Positions 36,339 to 44,070 of a DNA stretch of 64,000 nucleotides are shown here, one piece after another; the stretch's first letter is position 1, and every line of letters starts with the position of its first letter. The DNA is from JACQAP01 sp035275265 (lineage in GTDB: Bacteria > Pseudomonadota > Gammaproteobacteria > Burkholderiales > JACQAP01): the NCBI GenBank assembly GCA_035275265.1, contig DATENC010000017.1, forward strand, positions 186,001-250,000, written 5' to 3'. Position numbers and translations under genes: made by a program. The notes beneath the pieces were generated by a model. It did no database searches. It worked only from the letters and a program-made list of their open reading frames with translations, and was not told the origin of the DNA.

Positions 36339-37604
36339 ATGAATTCTGCAGCAAGCACCGCAATACAGGCGGTAAAGCCGGCCGGCGCGCTCGACGTGAA
36401 TCGCATTCGTGCGGACTTTCCGATCTTGAATCTCGAAATCAATGGCAGGCCGCTCGCTTATCTCGACAACGCGGCGAGCAGCCAGATGCCGAAGCAGGTC
36501 ATCGATCGGCTGGTGCGCTATCAGACTAGCGAGCACGCAAACATCCACCGCGCGGTTCACGCACTTTCAGAGAAGGCAACTGCGGAATACGAAGGTGCGC
36601 GGCGCAAGATCCGGCGTTTCATAAACGCGAAGGAAGAGCGCGAAGTTGTGTACACCCGCGGTACCACTAGTTCGGTAAACCTGGTGATGCAGGGATACGG
36701 GCGGGCATTCCTGAGCGCCGGCGACGAGGTCATCGTTTCCCAGCTCGAGCACCATTCCAATATCGTGCCTTGGCAAATGCTGTGCGAGGAGAAGGGTGCG
36801 AAGCTGCGCGTGATCCCATGCAACGACGCCGGCGAACTGCTGCTCGATGATTACGCGAAGATATTCAATTCCTGTACCAAGTTCGTGGCCATTGCCCATG
36901 TCTCCAACGCGCTGGGGACCATCAACCCGGTCAAGGACATGATCGCTACCGCGCACCGCCATGGCGTGCCGGTCCTGGTGGATGGGGCACAGGCCGTTCC
37001 GCACATGAAGGTGGATGTGCAGGACCTGGATTGCGATTTCTACGCCTTTTCAGGCCATAAGATGTGCGGACCGACCGGTATTGGCATTCTCTACGGCAAA
37101 GCACAACTCCTGGAGAAAATGAAACCCTTCGAGGGCGGCGGCGACATGATCCTGTCGGTGTCGTTCGAGAAAACGACATACAACGCTATCCCCCACAAGT
37201 TCGAAGCCGGAACACCGCCGATCGCTGCCGCCATCGGACTGGGCGCTGCAGTGGAGTACCTGGAAAGCGTCGGGTTGGACAGGATTGCCGCGCATGAGCA
37301 CGATCTGCTCACGTACGCGACCGAGGCGTTTACGCAACTCAAGGGTGCACGCATCGTGGGAACCGCGAGGAACAAGGCCGCCGTTTTGTCATTTACCCTT
37401 CAGGGCGTACATCCCCACGATGTAGGCACCATCCTGAACGAAGATGGCGTGGCCGTGCGTACCGGCCATCACTGCGCGCAACCGGTCATGCAGCGCTTCG
37501 GCATCCCGGCGACGGCGCGCGCGTCGTTCTATCTTTACAACACCTTTGCCGAGGTGGATGTCCTCGTGGAGGGCATTCGCAGAGTGCAGAAAATCTTCGG
37601 CTAG
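36339..37604 (+). CDS. sufS: Group II cysteine desulfurase SufS
   Basis: 421 residues. PLP enzyme with Schiff-base Lys241 (YAFSGHKMCGPTGIG) and active-site Cys379 (VRTGHHCAQPVMQRFG), both group II hallmarks. It passes sulfur to SufU or SufE. Its start at 36339 is 2 nt after the sufD stop. No sufE is present in the window; the adjacent sufU is the likely acceptor. Confidence 0.96.
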   Translation: MNSAASTAIQAVKPAGALDVNRIRADFPILNLEINGRPLAYLDNAASSQMPKQVIDRLVRYQTSEHANIHRAVHALSEKATAEYEGARRKIRRFINAKEEREVVYTRGTTSSVNLVMQGYGRAFLSAGDEVIVSQLEHHSNIVPWQMLCEEKGAKLRVIPCNDAGELLLDDYAKIFNSCTKFVAIAHVSNALGTINPVKDMIATAHRHGVPVLVDGAQAVPHMKVDVQDLDCDFYAFSGHKMCGPTGIGILYGKAQLLEKMKPFEGGGDMILSVSFEKTTYNAIPHKFEAGTPPIAAAIGLGAAVEYLESVGLDRIAAHEHDLLTYATEAFTQLKGARIVGTARNKAAVLSFTLQGVHPHDVGTILNEDGVAVRTGHHCAQPVMQRFGIPATARASFYLYNTFAEVDVLVEGIRRVQKIFG

Positions 37605-37608
37605 GCAA

Positions 37609-38085
37609 ATGGAATCCAACCAGCTCTATCAGGAAGTAATCTTGGATCACAACAAGAAGCCGCGCAACTGGGGCAAGCTCGCCGATGCGAGCCACAAGGC
37701 TGAGGGACTGAATCCGCTGTGCGGCGATCACATCTGGGTGTCGCTGAAACTTGACGACGAGCGCGTCGAGAACATTGCTTTCGAAGGCGAAGGCTGTGCG
37801 ATCTGCAAGGCCTCATCGTCGATGATGACCACCAACGTAAAAGGCAAGACCGTCGTGGAGGCCGAGCAACTGGTCCGGGAATTCCGCGACATGGCCACCG
37901 GCAAACTCGACATCGGTGGCGCGCCAAACCACCTCGGCAGGCTCACGGTTTTTGCAGGTGTGCGGGATCTGCCGTCGCGGGTGAAATGTGCGATCCTGCC
38001 GTGGCACACCCTTCACGCGGCACTGCATTCCGAGTCCGTTGTTTCCACCGAGGGTGACCAGGACCCGGTTGCCGCGGCAAGCTGA
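37609..38085 (+). CDS. sufU: SufU-type sulfur-transfer / scaffold protein
   Basis: 158 residues, IscU-like fold. Cys38 with Asp40 (NPLCGDHIW), Cys63 and Cys66 (GEGCAICKASSSM), and Cys127 (SRVKCAILPWHTL). The roughly 20-residue insertion between the second and third conserved Cys regions (TGKLDIGGAPNHLGR) marks SufU, the zinc-dependent sulfur acceptor for SufS, rather than IscU. It starts 4 nt after sufS and has an Ala/Ser-rich tail. Confidence 0.92.
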   Translation: MESNQLYQEVILDHNKKPRNWGKLADASHKAEGLNPLCGDHIWVSLKLDDERVENIAFEGEGCAICKASSSMMTTNVKGKTVVEAEQLVREFRDMATGKLDIGGAPNHLGRLTVFAGVRDLPSRVKCAILPWHTLHAALHSESVVSTEGDQDPVAAAS

Positions 38086-38089
38086 ACCA

Positions 38090-38665
38090 ATGCCAAAAAT
38101 CGCAGATCTCGAACACACGCCGAATCCCAACGCACGCAAGTTCGTTCTAAAGGAGCCGCTGACCAGTGGTCTGGCGCGTTCTTTCGAAAATGCGGAACAG
38201 GCGCAGCGCGACGAACTTGCCTCCAAGCTGTTCGCGATCCCTCACGTTACCAATGTTTTTTACGTCGATAACTGGATCACCGTGACTCAGGACGGCGAGG
38301 CCGACTGGCAGGAGTTGTTGCGGCAGGTTGCCGCACCGATCCGCGAAGCGCCGGCTGCAGAAAAAGCATCCGAGGAATATGCCCAGGCCGCCGCCTGGCT
38401 GGCGAAGGGCGAAGGTGGGGCGGAGCTGTCGGAGACCGACAAGCTCAAGCTCGACCAGATCAATGAATTGCTGGACGAAGAAGTGCGGCCTTACCTGCAA
38501 GGCGATGGAGGCGACCTCCATGTGATCGGACTGGAAGGCAGCACGCTGAAAGTCCACTACCAGGGCGCGTGCGGTACTTGCCCCAGTTCCATTTCCGGGA
38601 CACTCGCCGGTATAGAAAGCCTGGTCAAGCGTATCGACCCTGAAATGGAAGTAGTCGCCGTCTGA
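38090..38665 (+). CDS. Nfu-type Fe-S cluster carrier
   Basis: 191 residues. N-terminal Nfu_N domain (EHTPNPNARKFVLKEPLTSG) and C-terminal NifU-like domain with the cluster-binding CXXC in YQGACGTCPSSISGTL. The linker is charged. Nfu proteins deliver 4Fe-4S clusters to client enzymes. Last gene of the iscR-suf run; it starts 4 nt after sufU. Confidence 0.92.
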   Translation: MPKIADLEHTPNPNARKFVLKEPLTSGLARSFENAEQAQRDELASKLFAIPHVTNVFYVDNWITVTQDGEADWQELLRQVAAPIREAPAAEKASEEYAQAAAWLAKGEGGAELSETDKLKLDQINELLDEEVRPYLQGDGGDLHVIGLEGSTLKVHYQGACGTCPSSISGTLAGIESLVKRIDPEMEVVAV

Positions 38666-38714
38666 AAACGACGCTGGCTCGTCGCTAGTGCCGGACCAAT
38701 CGCAATTCCCGTCG

Positions 38715-39869
38715 TCACGCTGTCGCTTTTTCCTTCGCCTCGGGAGTCAGTATGTGCTGCCGCTTGTCCAGCCACCATCCATACTGCACCGGCCACGATG
38801 CGTACTCTCCTTCCACGCCCAGCGCAACTTCCGCGTGTAGCGCCCAGTTCGGGTTGTACAAGGCTTGCCGTCCCACTGCGATCAGATCGGCCTGTCCCGA
38901 TTTCAGTACCTGCTCCGCTTGATGCGGATCGAGTATCAGGCCGACCGCCATGGTCGTCATGCCGGCTTCTTGCCTGACGCGCTCCGCGAACGGGACCTGG
39001 AAGCCGGGGCTGCGTTTGACCCGCGCTGCGGTGGCCGAACCCATCAACCCGCCAGAGGAGCAGTCGAGCACATCCACGCCGCGCGCCTTGAGTTCCTTAG
39101 CAAGCGCCACAGTATCGTCCAGCGTCCAGCCGCCTTCGATGCCGTCCACCGAGGACACACGCACGAACAGTGGTTTGTCCTGCGGCCAGGCAGCGCGCAG
39201 GATTTCCGCCAGTTCCAGAGCGAAACGCATGCGGCCCTTGAGGTCCCCGCCGTACTTATCGGTGCGTTTGTTGGATAGCGGGGAGAGAAACTCGTGGCCG
39301 AGATAGCCGTGCGCAGAGTGCATCTCGAGCACCTCGAACCCTGCTGCCAGCGTGCGCAATGCCGCTTTCTTCCAGGAATCTTGCACCTCGCGAATCTCGT
39401 TCACCGTGAGCTCGTGCGGCGTGAGCCAGCCGCTGTCCATCGGAAGGGGGCTGGGTGCGATCACCGGCCACACATCTTCGCCGCGTGCCCGGTCGGTCTC
39501 GTTGATCGGGCCATTGCCGTCCCAGGGGCGCTGCATGGACGCCTTGCGCCCCGCGTGCGCGAGCTGCATCGCCGGCACCGTACCCTGCGACTTCATGAAG
39601 TCCGTGATGCGTTTCAACGGTGCGATGTGAGCATCAGACCAGATGCCGAGATCGCCGTGGGTAATGCGGCCGTTGGCTTCGACGGCCGCTGCTTCGGTGA
39701 AGACCAGAGCGGCGCCGCCGAGCGCGAACTTGGCTAGGTGGGCGAAGTGCCAGTCGCCGGCCAATCCATCGATGGCCGAGTACTGGCACATCGGCGAGAT
39801 GATCACGCGGTTCTTGAGCGTGGCCCCCCGCAGTGATATCGGCGTGAACAAAAGCGGTCTTGATGCCAT
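38715..39869 (-). CDS. Old yellow enzyme family NADH:flavin oxidoreductase (YqjM/NamA-like)
   Basis: 384-residue FMN-dependent ene-reductase. Thermophilic-like/YqjM subgroup: Cys28 in IISPMCQYSA tunes the flavin, HAGRKAS binds flavin and substrate, and LEMHSAHGYLGHEFLSPLSN carries the His pair. The C-terminal GRQALYNPNW motif is also typical. Physiological substrate is unknown; such enzymes reduce activated C=C bonds and some xenobiotics. It is convergent with the suf operon and unlinked to nikR in function as far as I can see. Confidence 0.92.
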   Translation of the reverse strand: MASRPLLFTPISLRGATLKNRVIISPMCQYSAIDGLAGDWHFAHLAKFALGGAALVFTEAAAVEANGRITHGDLGIWSDAHIAPLKRITDFMKSQGTVPAMQLAHAGRKASMQRPWDGNGPINETDRARGEDVWPVIAPSPLPMDSGWLTPHELTVNEIREVQDSWKKAALRTLAAGFEVLEMHSAHGYLGHEFLSPLSNKRTDKYGGDLKGRMRFALELAEILRAAWPQDKPLFVRVSSVDGIEGGWTLDDTVALAKELKARGVDVLDCSSGGLMGSATAARVKRSPGFQVPFAERVRQEAGMTTMAVGLILDPHQAEQVLKSGQADLIAVGRQALYNPNWALHAEVALGVEGEYASWPVQYGWWLDKRQHILTPEAKEKATA

Positions 39870-39983
39870 CCAGCTTCCTTTCGATCAGAGATACGTCGGA
39901 CAGGATTCCAGGTTGAAATAGAGTGCACTGTCGCTTTCGGCCAGAGCGCCGCCGGCTTCACGCGAGCGCTTGCGCGGCGGGAC

Positions 39984-40445
39984 TCAAGTGCGCGGGCGGG
40001 TGTGCACGTGATACTGGTGCCCATGTGTGTGGCGATGTTCGTCCATTTCCACGGGCACCATATTGAGCCGCCCATGACGGACCTCTCGCTCGGCCATCAA
40101 CTGATTGGCGAACTTGCTCACTTCGCCGGTCGCGCCGCGCAGTATTACCGTCTCCAGGCAATTGTCGTGGTCGAGGTGTACGTGCATCGCCGACATCACC
40201 AATTCATGATGCTCGTGCTGAAGATTCGTGAGCCGCTCGGTCAGATCGCGGGCGTGGTGGTTGTAGACATACGAAAGCGAAGCCACGCAGTAGGGCGACT
40301 CCTGGCGTTCCAGCCGCGCCGATTCGAGTTCGTTCCTGAGCATGTCGCGCACAGCTTCCGAACGATTCTGGTAGCCCTTTTTCTGGATCAGTTCGTCGAA
40401 CTGCCGTGCTAGGTCTTCGTTCAGCGAAATCGTGAATCGGTCCAT
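39984..40445 (-). CDS. nikR: Nickel-responsive regulator NikR
   Basis: 153 residues: ribbon-helix-helix DNA-binding domain (MDRFTISLNEDLARQFDELI) and an ACT-like nickel domain with ligands His77, His88, His90 and Cys96 (SAMHVHLDHDNCLETV), same spacing as the E. coli set. An extra His-rich tail (DEHRHTHGHQYHVH) could bind more nickel. NikR represses nickel-uptake genes when nickel is plentiful. It is divergent from a TonB-dependent receptor, which is its likely target. Confidence 0.95.
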   Translation of the reverse strand: MDRFTISLNEDLARQFDELIQKKGYQNRSEAVRDMLRNELESARLERQESPYCVASLSYVYNHHARDLTERLTNLQHEHHELVMSAMHVHLDHDNCLETVILRGATGEVSKFANQLMAEREVRHGRLNMVPVEMDEHRHTHGHQYHVHTRPRT

Positions 40446-40600
40446 CGCAGCTTCCCGAGATTGTGACTCGTGAGATGTTACCTAAAAATCGTAGGAAAGG
40501 CGCTATGCGCGATCGCCTATGGGCGGTTGCTGGAAAAACTTTACTTTTCTTTTGATGGCCACTAGATTAAGAAGAACGAAATAATTAACTTACTTCCTAT

Positions 40601-40628
40601 TTGATAATAAACCAAGCACTTACATAAC
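40601..40628 (+). promoter_or_regulatory. Possible promoter of the TonB-dependent receptor
   Basis: TTGATA (40601-40606) and CATAAC (40623-40628) with a 16 bp spacer, within a stretch (about 40550-40640) markedly richer in A and T than the rest of the window. A NikR operator is expected nearby but I found no confident NikR palindrome. Confidence 0.35.
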
Positions 40629-40674
40629 AATCTTGAAATGGACGGAGCCTTGGTCCAAGGGGAGACAAGAAAAA

Positions 40675-42801
40675 ATGAAGGCAGCAACAAGAAAAAGAAC
40701 GGGCAGAGCAACGATTCTCCAGTTCTTACTTTTGACGGCGTTCTCGGCTGTCGCAACGCACAGTGCCACTGCGCTAGCGCAGGAAAAAGGCGATATCCAG
40801 GCGCCCGAAGTCGAAGTAGTCGGCACCTATCAGATCGGAGTGGGAACCTCAGATTCGGCGGGCGAAGGTTCAGTCACCGCGCGCAGGGTCGAAACCCGGC
40901 CGGCGCTTCGTCCGGGCGAACTGCTGGAATACGTTCCCGGAGTGATCATCACCCAGCACAGCGGCGATGGCAAAGCCAACCAGTATTTCCTGCGCGGCTT
41001 CAATCTCGATCACGGTACTGATTTCGCAATCGACGTCGCCGGCATGCCGGTGAACATGCCGACCCATGCGCACGGACAGGGTTATGCCGATCTGAACTTC
41101 CTGATCCCGGAACTGGTTTCGGGCATCGACTATCGCAAAGGTCCTTACTACGCTGAAGTCGCCGACTTCAGCGCGGCGGGAGCGGCCAGCATCCACTATG
41201 CAAATTCACTTCCGCATACCATCGGCTCGGTGACCATCGGCGAGCACGCCTACAAGCGCGCACTGCTGGCGGGATCGCCGAGTTTCGGCGGCGGAACTCT
41301 GCTTTACGGTCTTGAGCTGATGGGCCAGGACGGTCCCTGGGAGAACCCGGAGAATTTCAAGAAGTTCAACACTGCCCTGCGTTACAGCCGTGGCGACAAT
41401 ACAGACGGTTTTTCCGTAACCGCCATGGCCTACAAGGCCGACTGGGATTCCACCGACCAGATTCCGCGACGCGCTGTCGACAGGGGCGACATCGGGCGTT
41501 TCGGCGCGATCGACCCGACTGACGGCGGCGAGACCTCGCGCTATTCCCTGTCCTATGAGCAGCATCATGACTTCGGCCGCGGCCGCGTGATGTTCGACGC
41601 CTATGCCATCCGCTCCAAGCTGAATCTGTTCTCGAACTTCACGTTCTTCCATGACGATCCGATCAATGGCGATCAGTTCGAGCAGGCGGAGGAACGTACG
41701 GTTCTCGGCCTGCACCCGCGGGTGGAGTTCTACAACAAGCTCGCGGGCATGGACAGTATCTTCAAAATCGGTTTGCAGGCGCGCCGTGATGACATCGATC
41801 CCGTCGCTCTCTACCATAACGTGGCGCGCCAGCGCATCGGCACCACCCGGGAAGACAAGGTCGTGGAGACCAGCGTCGGTATTTATGCCGAGGAAACGCT
41901 CCACGTAACTGAGAAGTTCCGTTCGATTCTTGGCTTGCGTGGTGACCACTACACCTTCGACGTGGACAGCAACATCCCGCAGAACTCCGGCAAGGTCGAC
42001 GATTCGATCGTCTCACCTAAGCTGAGTCTGATTTTCGGCCCGTGGGCGAAGACCGAATACTTCTTCAACGCGGGGCGGGGTTTCCACAGTAATGACGCCC
42101 GCGGCACCACCATCACGCTCGATCCCACTGACCCGTTGTTGCTCACGCCGGCAGATCCGGTGGATCCGCTGGTGCGTTCCACCGGCGTGGAAATCGGCGT
42201 GCGCACCGAGATCATTCCCAACCTGGAATCCTCGCTGTCGTTGTGGGAACTGAAGCTGGATTCGGAACTGCTGTTCGTCGGTGATGCCGGGACCACCGAA
42301 CCGAGCCGGCCGAGCAAACGCACGGGCGTGGAGTGGACCAACCACTACCGCCCCAAGCCATGGTTGCTGGTGGACTTTGATTTGAGCGTATCGCGCGCGC
42401 GCTTCACCGATGAAGACCCTGCTGGCGACCATATCCCTGGTTCCATCGAGAAAGTCGCCTCCTTCGGAGTTACCATGGACTCCCTCGGGCCGTGGTATGG
42501 AATGCTGCAATACCGCTACTTCGGGCCGCGCCCTCTCACCGAGGACGATTCGGTGAGGTCGAGCTCGACGCAAACCACCAGCCTGCGCATGGGATATAAG
42601 ATCGACCCGAAGTGGCGTCTGCATCTGGACGTGTTCAATCTGTTCGACCGCGAGGACAGCGACATCGAGTATTTCTACTGTTCCAGCCTGGCAAACGACC
42701 CGGCCAATTCTTGCAGCGACGGCTCGCCGGGTTTCGACGATATTCACTTCCATCCGGTCGAGCCGCGCACTTTCCGGCTTACCCTGACGGGGTTCTTCTA
42801 G
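40675..42801 (+). CDS. TonB-dependent outer-membrane receptor, possibly for nickel
   Basis: 708 residues. Signal peptide (ILQFLLLTAFSAVATHSATA), a TonB-box-like segment (APEVEVVG), a plug domain with LRPGELLEYVPGVIITQHSG and NQYFLRGFNLDHGTDFAIDV, and a 22-strand barrel ending in Phe (TFRLTLTGFF). The plug contains PVNMPTHAHGQGYADLNF, rich in His. Divergence from nikR suggests uptake of nickel complexes; this is inference. The ATG at 40675 has GGGGAG upstream. There is no linked inner-membrane transporter. Confidence 0.88.
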   Translation: MKAATRKRTGRATILQFLLLTAFSAVATHSATALAQEKGDIQAPEVEVVGTYQIGVGTSDSAGEGSVTARRVETRPALRPGELLEYVPGVIITQHSGDGKANQYFLRGFNLDHGTDFAIDVAGMPVNMPTHAHGQGYADLNFLIPELVSGIDYRKGPYYAEVADFSAAGAASIHYANSLPHTIGSVTIGEHAYKRALLAGSPSFGGGTLLYGLELMGQDGPWENPENFKKFNTALRYSRGDNTDGFSVTAMAYKADWDSTDQIPRRAVDRGDIGRFGAIDPTDGGETSRYSLSYEQHHDFGRGRVMFDAYAIRSKLNLFSNFTFFHDDPINGDQFEQAEERTVLGLHPRVEFYNKLAGMDSIFKIGLQARRDDIDPVALYHNVARQRIGTTREDKVVETSVGIYAEETLHVTEKFRSILGLRGDHYTFDVDSNIPQNSGKVDDSIVSPKLSLIFGPWAKTEYFFNAGRGFHSNDARGTTITLDPTDPLLLTPADPVDPLVRSTGVEIGVRTEIIPNLESSLSLWELKLDSELLFVGDAGTTEPSRPSKRTGVEWTNHYRPKPWLLVDFDLSVSRARFTDEDPAGDHIPGSIEKVASFGVTMDSLGPWYGMLQYRYFGPRPLTEDDSVRSSSTQTTSLRMGYKIDPKWRLHLDVFNLFDREDSDIEYFYCSSLANDPANSCSDGSPGFDDIHFHPVEPRTFRLTLTGFF

Positions 42802-42846
42802 CAGCGTGAATGCGAGATCAACAGCGTTTGCGGTGTTCGCTAAAGA

Positions 42847-44001
42847 TCAAAGATGGGCTAGAGCGCGGGAGATGCGTTCGAGCGCCTGTACTAGCAGCGA
42901 GCGTGGGCAGGCGAAATTGAGACGCAGAAAGCCCGGCGCACCGAACAGTGCGCCATCGTAGAGGCCGACGCCGGCCTCTACGAGAAACTCTGCTGCGTTG
43001 TTGATCGGTAGCGCGCGCGCATCGATCCACGACAGATAGGTTGCCTCCGCATGCCAGACGCGCAGCGCCGGAATGCGGCCGATTTCCCGCTCCACGAGGT
43101 CGCGATTGCCGCGCAGGTAGTCGAGCAGCGCGAGCTGCCATTCCTTCCCGTCGCGGTGGGCAGCCAACGTCGCGATGTATCCCAGCATGCCGACATGGTG
43201 GACGATTCCCGCCATCGCTTTCCTGATTCTTGAGCGCATTTCTGGATTCGACGCGATGGCGCAGGCGCAACCGAGCGCGGGCAGATTGAAGGTCTTGCTC
43301 GCCGAGATCAACGTAACGGTACGACTCGCTATGCTTTCGCTCAGCGTCGCAACGGGAACATGGGGCTTGTCCGGATCGAGGATCAGGCCACTGTGGATTT
43401 CGTCGGAACAGAGCGTGAGGTCATGGCGTTCGCACACATCGGCGATCGCCTGCAGTTCGTCACGCGAAAATACGCGGCCGACCGGATTGTGTGGATTGCA
43501 GAGAAGAAGTAATTGCGATTTCGGTGTGATGGCGCACTCTAGCGCCGCGATGTCCCAACGCCAGACACCGTTATCTTCCGACAGAGGCACACGTACCACG
43601 TTGCGCGCCGAATTCACCGGCGCGGAAAGGAACGGGTGGTAGACCGGTGTGGCGGTAAGGACGTCATCGCTCGGGTCACCGAATGCGCGGCACACCACAT
43701 TGAGCCCGACCACCAGTCCCGGAAGCCAGATGATCCAGTCCGGTTCGATCTTCCAGCGGTATTCGCGGCGCAGGTAAGCGGCGATCGTGCTGGCAAGTTC
43801 AGCGGGCGGATCGGAATACCCGTAGATCGGATGATCGATCCGGTGATGCAATGCTTCGACCACGGCCGGCGCGCAGGCGAAGTCCATGTCCGCCACCCAA
43901 AGCGGAATCACGTCCCGGCCTTTGTATTTGTCCCACTTTGTACTGCCGGTACCGCGGCGGTCTATCGGCGTGTCGAAGTCGAATTTCAATTTGTTCTCCA
44001 T
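42847..44001 (-). CDS. PatB/MalY-type cysteine-S-conjugate beta-lyase
   Basis: About 384 residues, class I/II aminotransferase fold used as a beta-lyase. N-terminal RRGTGSTKWDKYKGRDVIPLW and WVADMDFACAPAV are signatures of the MalY/PatB group; the PLP Lys is in LISASKTFNLPALGCACAIA. It cleaves cystathionine or S-substituted cysteines to a thiol, pyruvate and ammonia. Starts at 44001, 44022 or 44040 are all possible as no ribosome-binding site stands out. Release of methanethiol would supply the mtoX product upstream, but that link is speculative. Confidence 0.87.
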   Translation of the reverse strand: MENKLKFDFDTPIDRRGTGSTKWDKYKGRDVIPLWVADMDFACAPAVVEALHHRIDHPIYGYSDPPAELASTIAAYLRREYRWKIEPDWIIWLPGLVVGLNVVCRAFGDPSDDVLTATPVYHPFLSAPVNSARNVVRVPLSEDNGVWRWDIAALECAITPKSQLLLLCNPHNPVGRVFSRDELQAIADVCERHDLTLCSDEIHSGLILDPDKPHVPVATLSESIASRTVTLISASKTFNLPALGCACAIASNPEMRSRIRKAMAGIVHHVGMLGYIATLAAHRDGKEWQLALLDYLRGNRDLVEREIGRIPALRVWHAEATYLSWIDARALPINNAAEFLVEAGVGLYDGALFGAPGFLRLNFACPRSLLVQALERISRALAHL

Positions 44002-44070
44002 GGTTCGCGCGTATTTAACCATAGGGGTACGGCGGCTCAAGGAAAGTCAAAAACCGCAACGGTCCTGAAG

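Noticed and set aside
40570..40615. NikR operator of the H. pylori type in the nikR-receptor gap
   Set aside because: AATAATT and GATAATA words are present but the spacing and symmetry do not fit the known palindrome.
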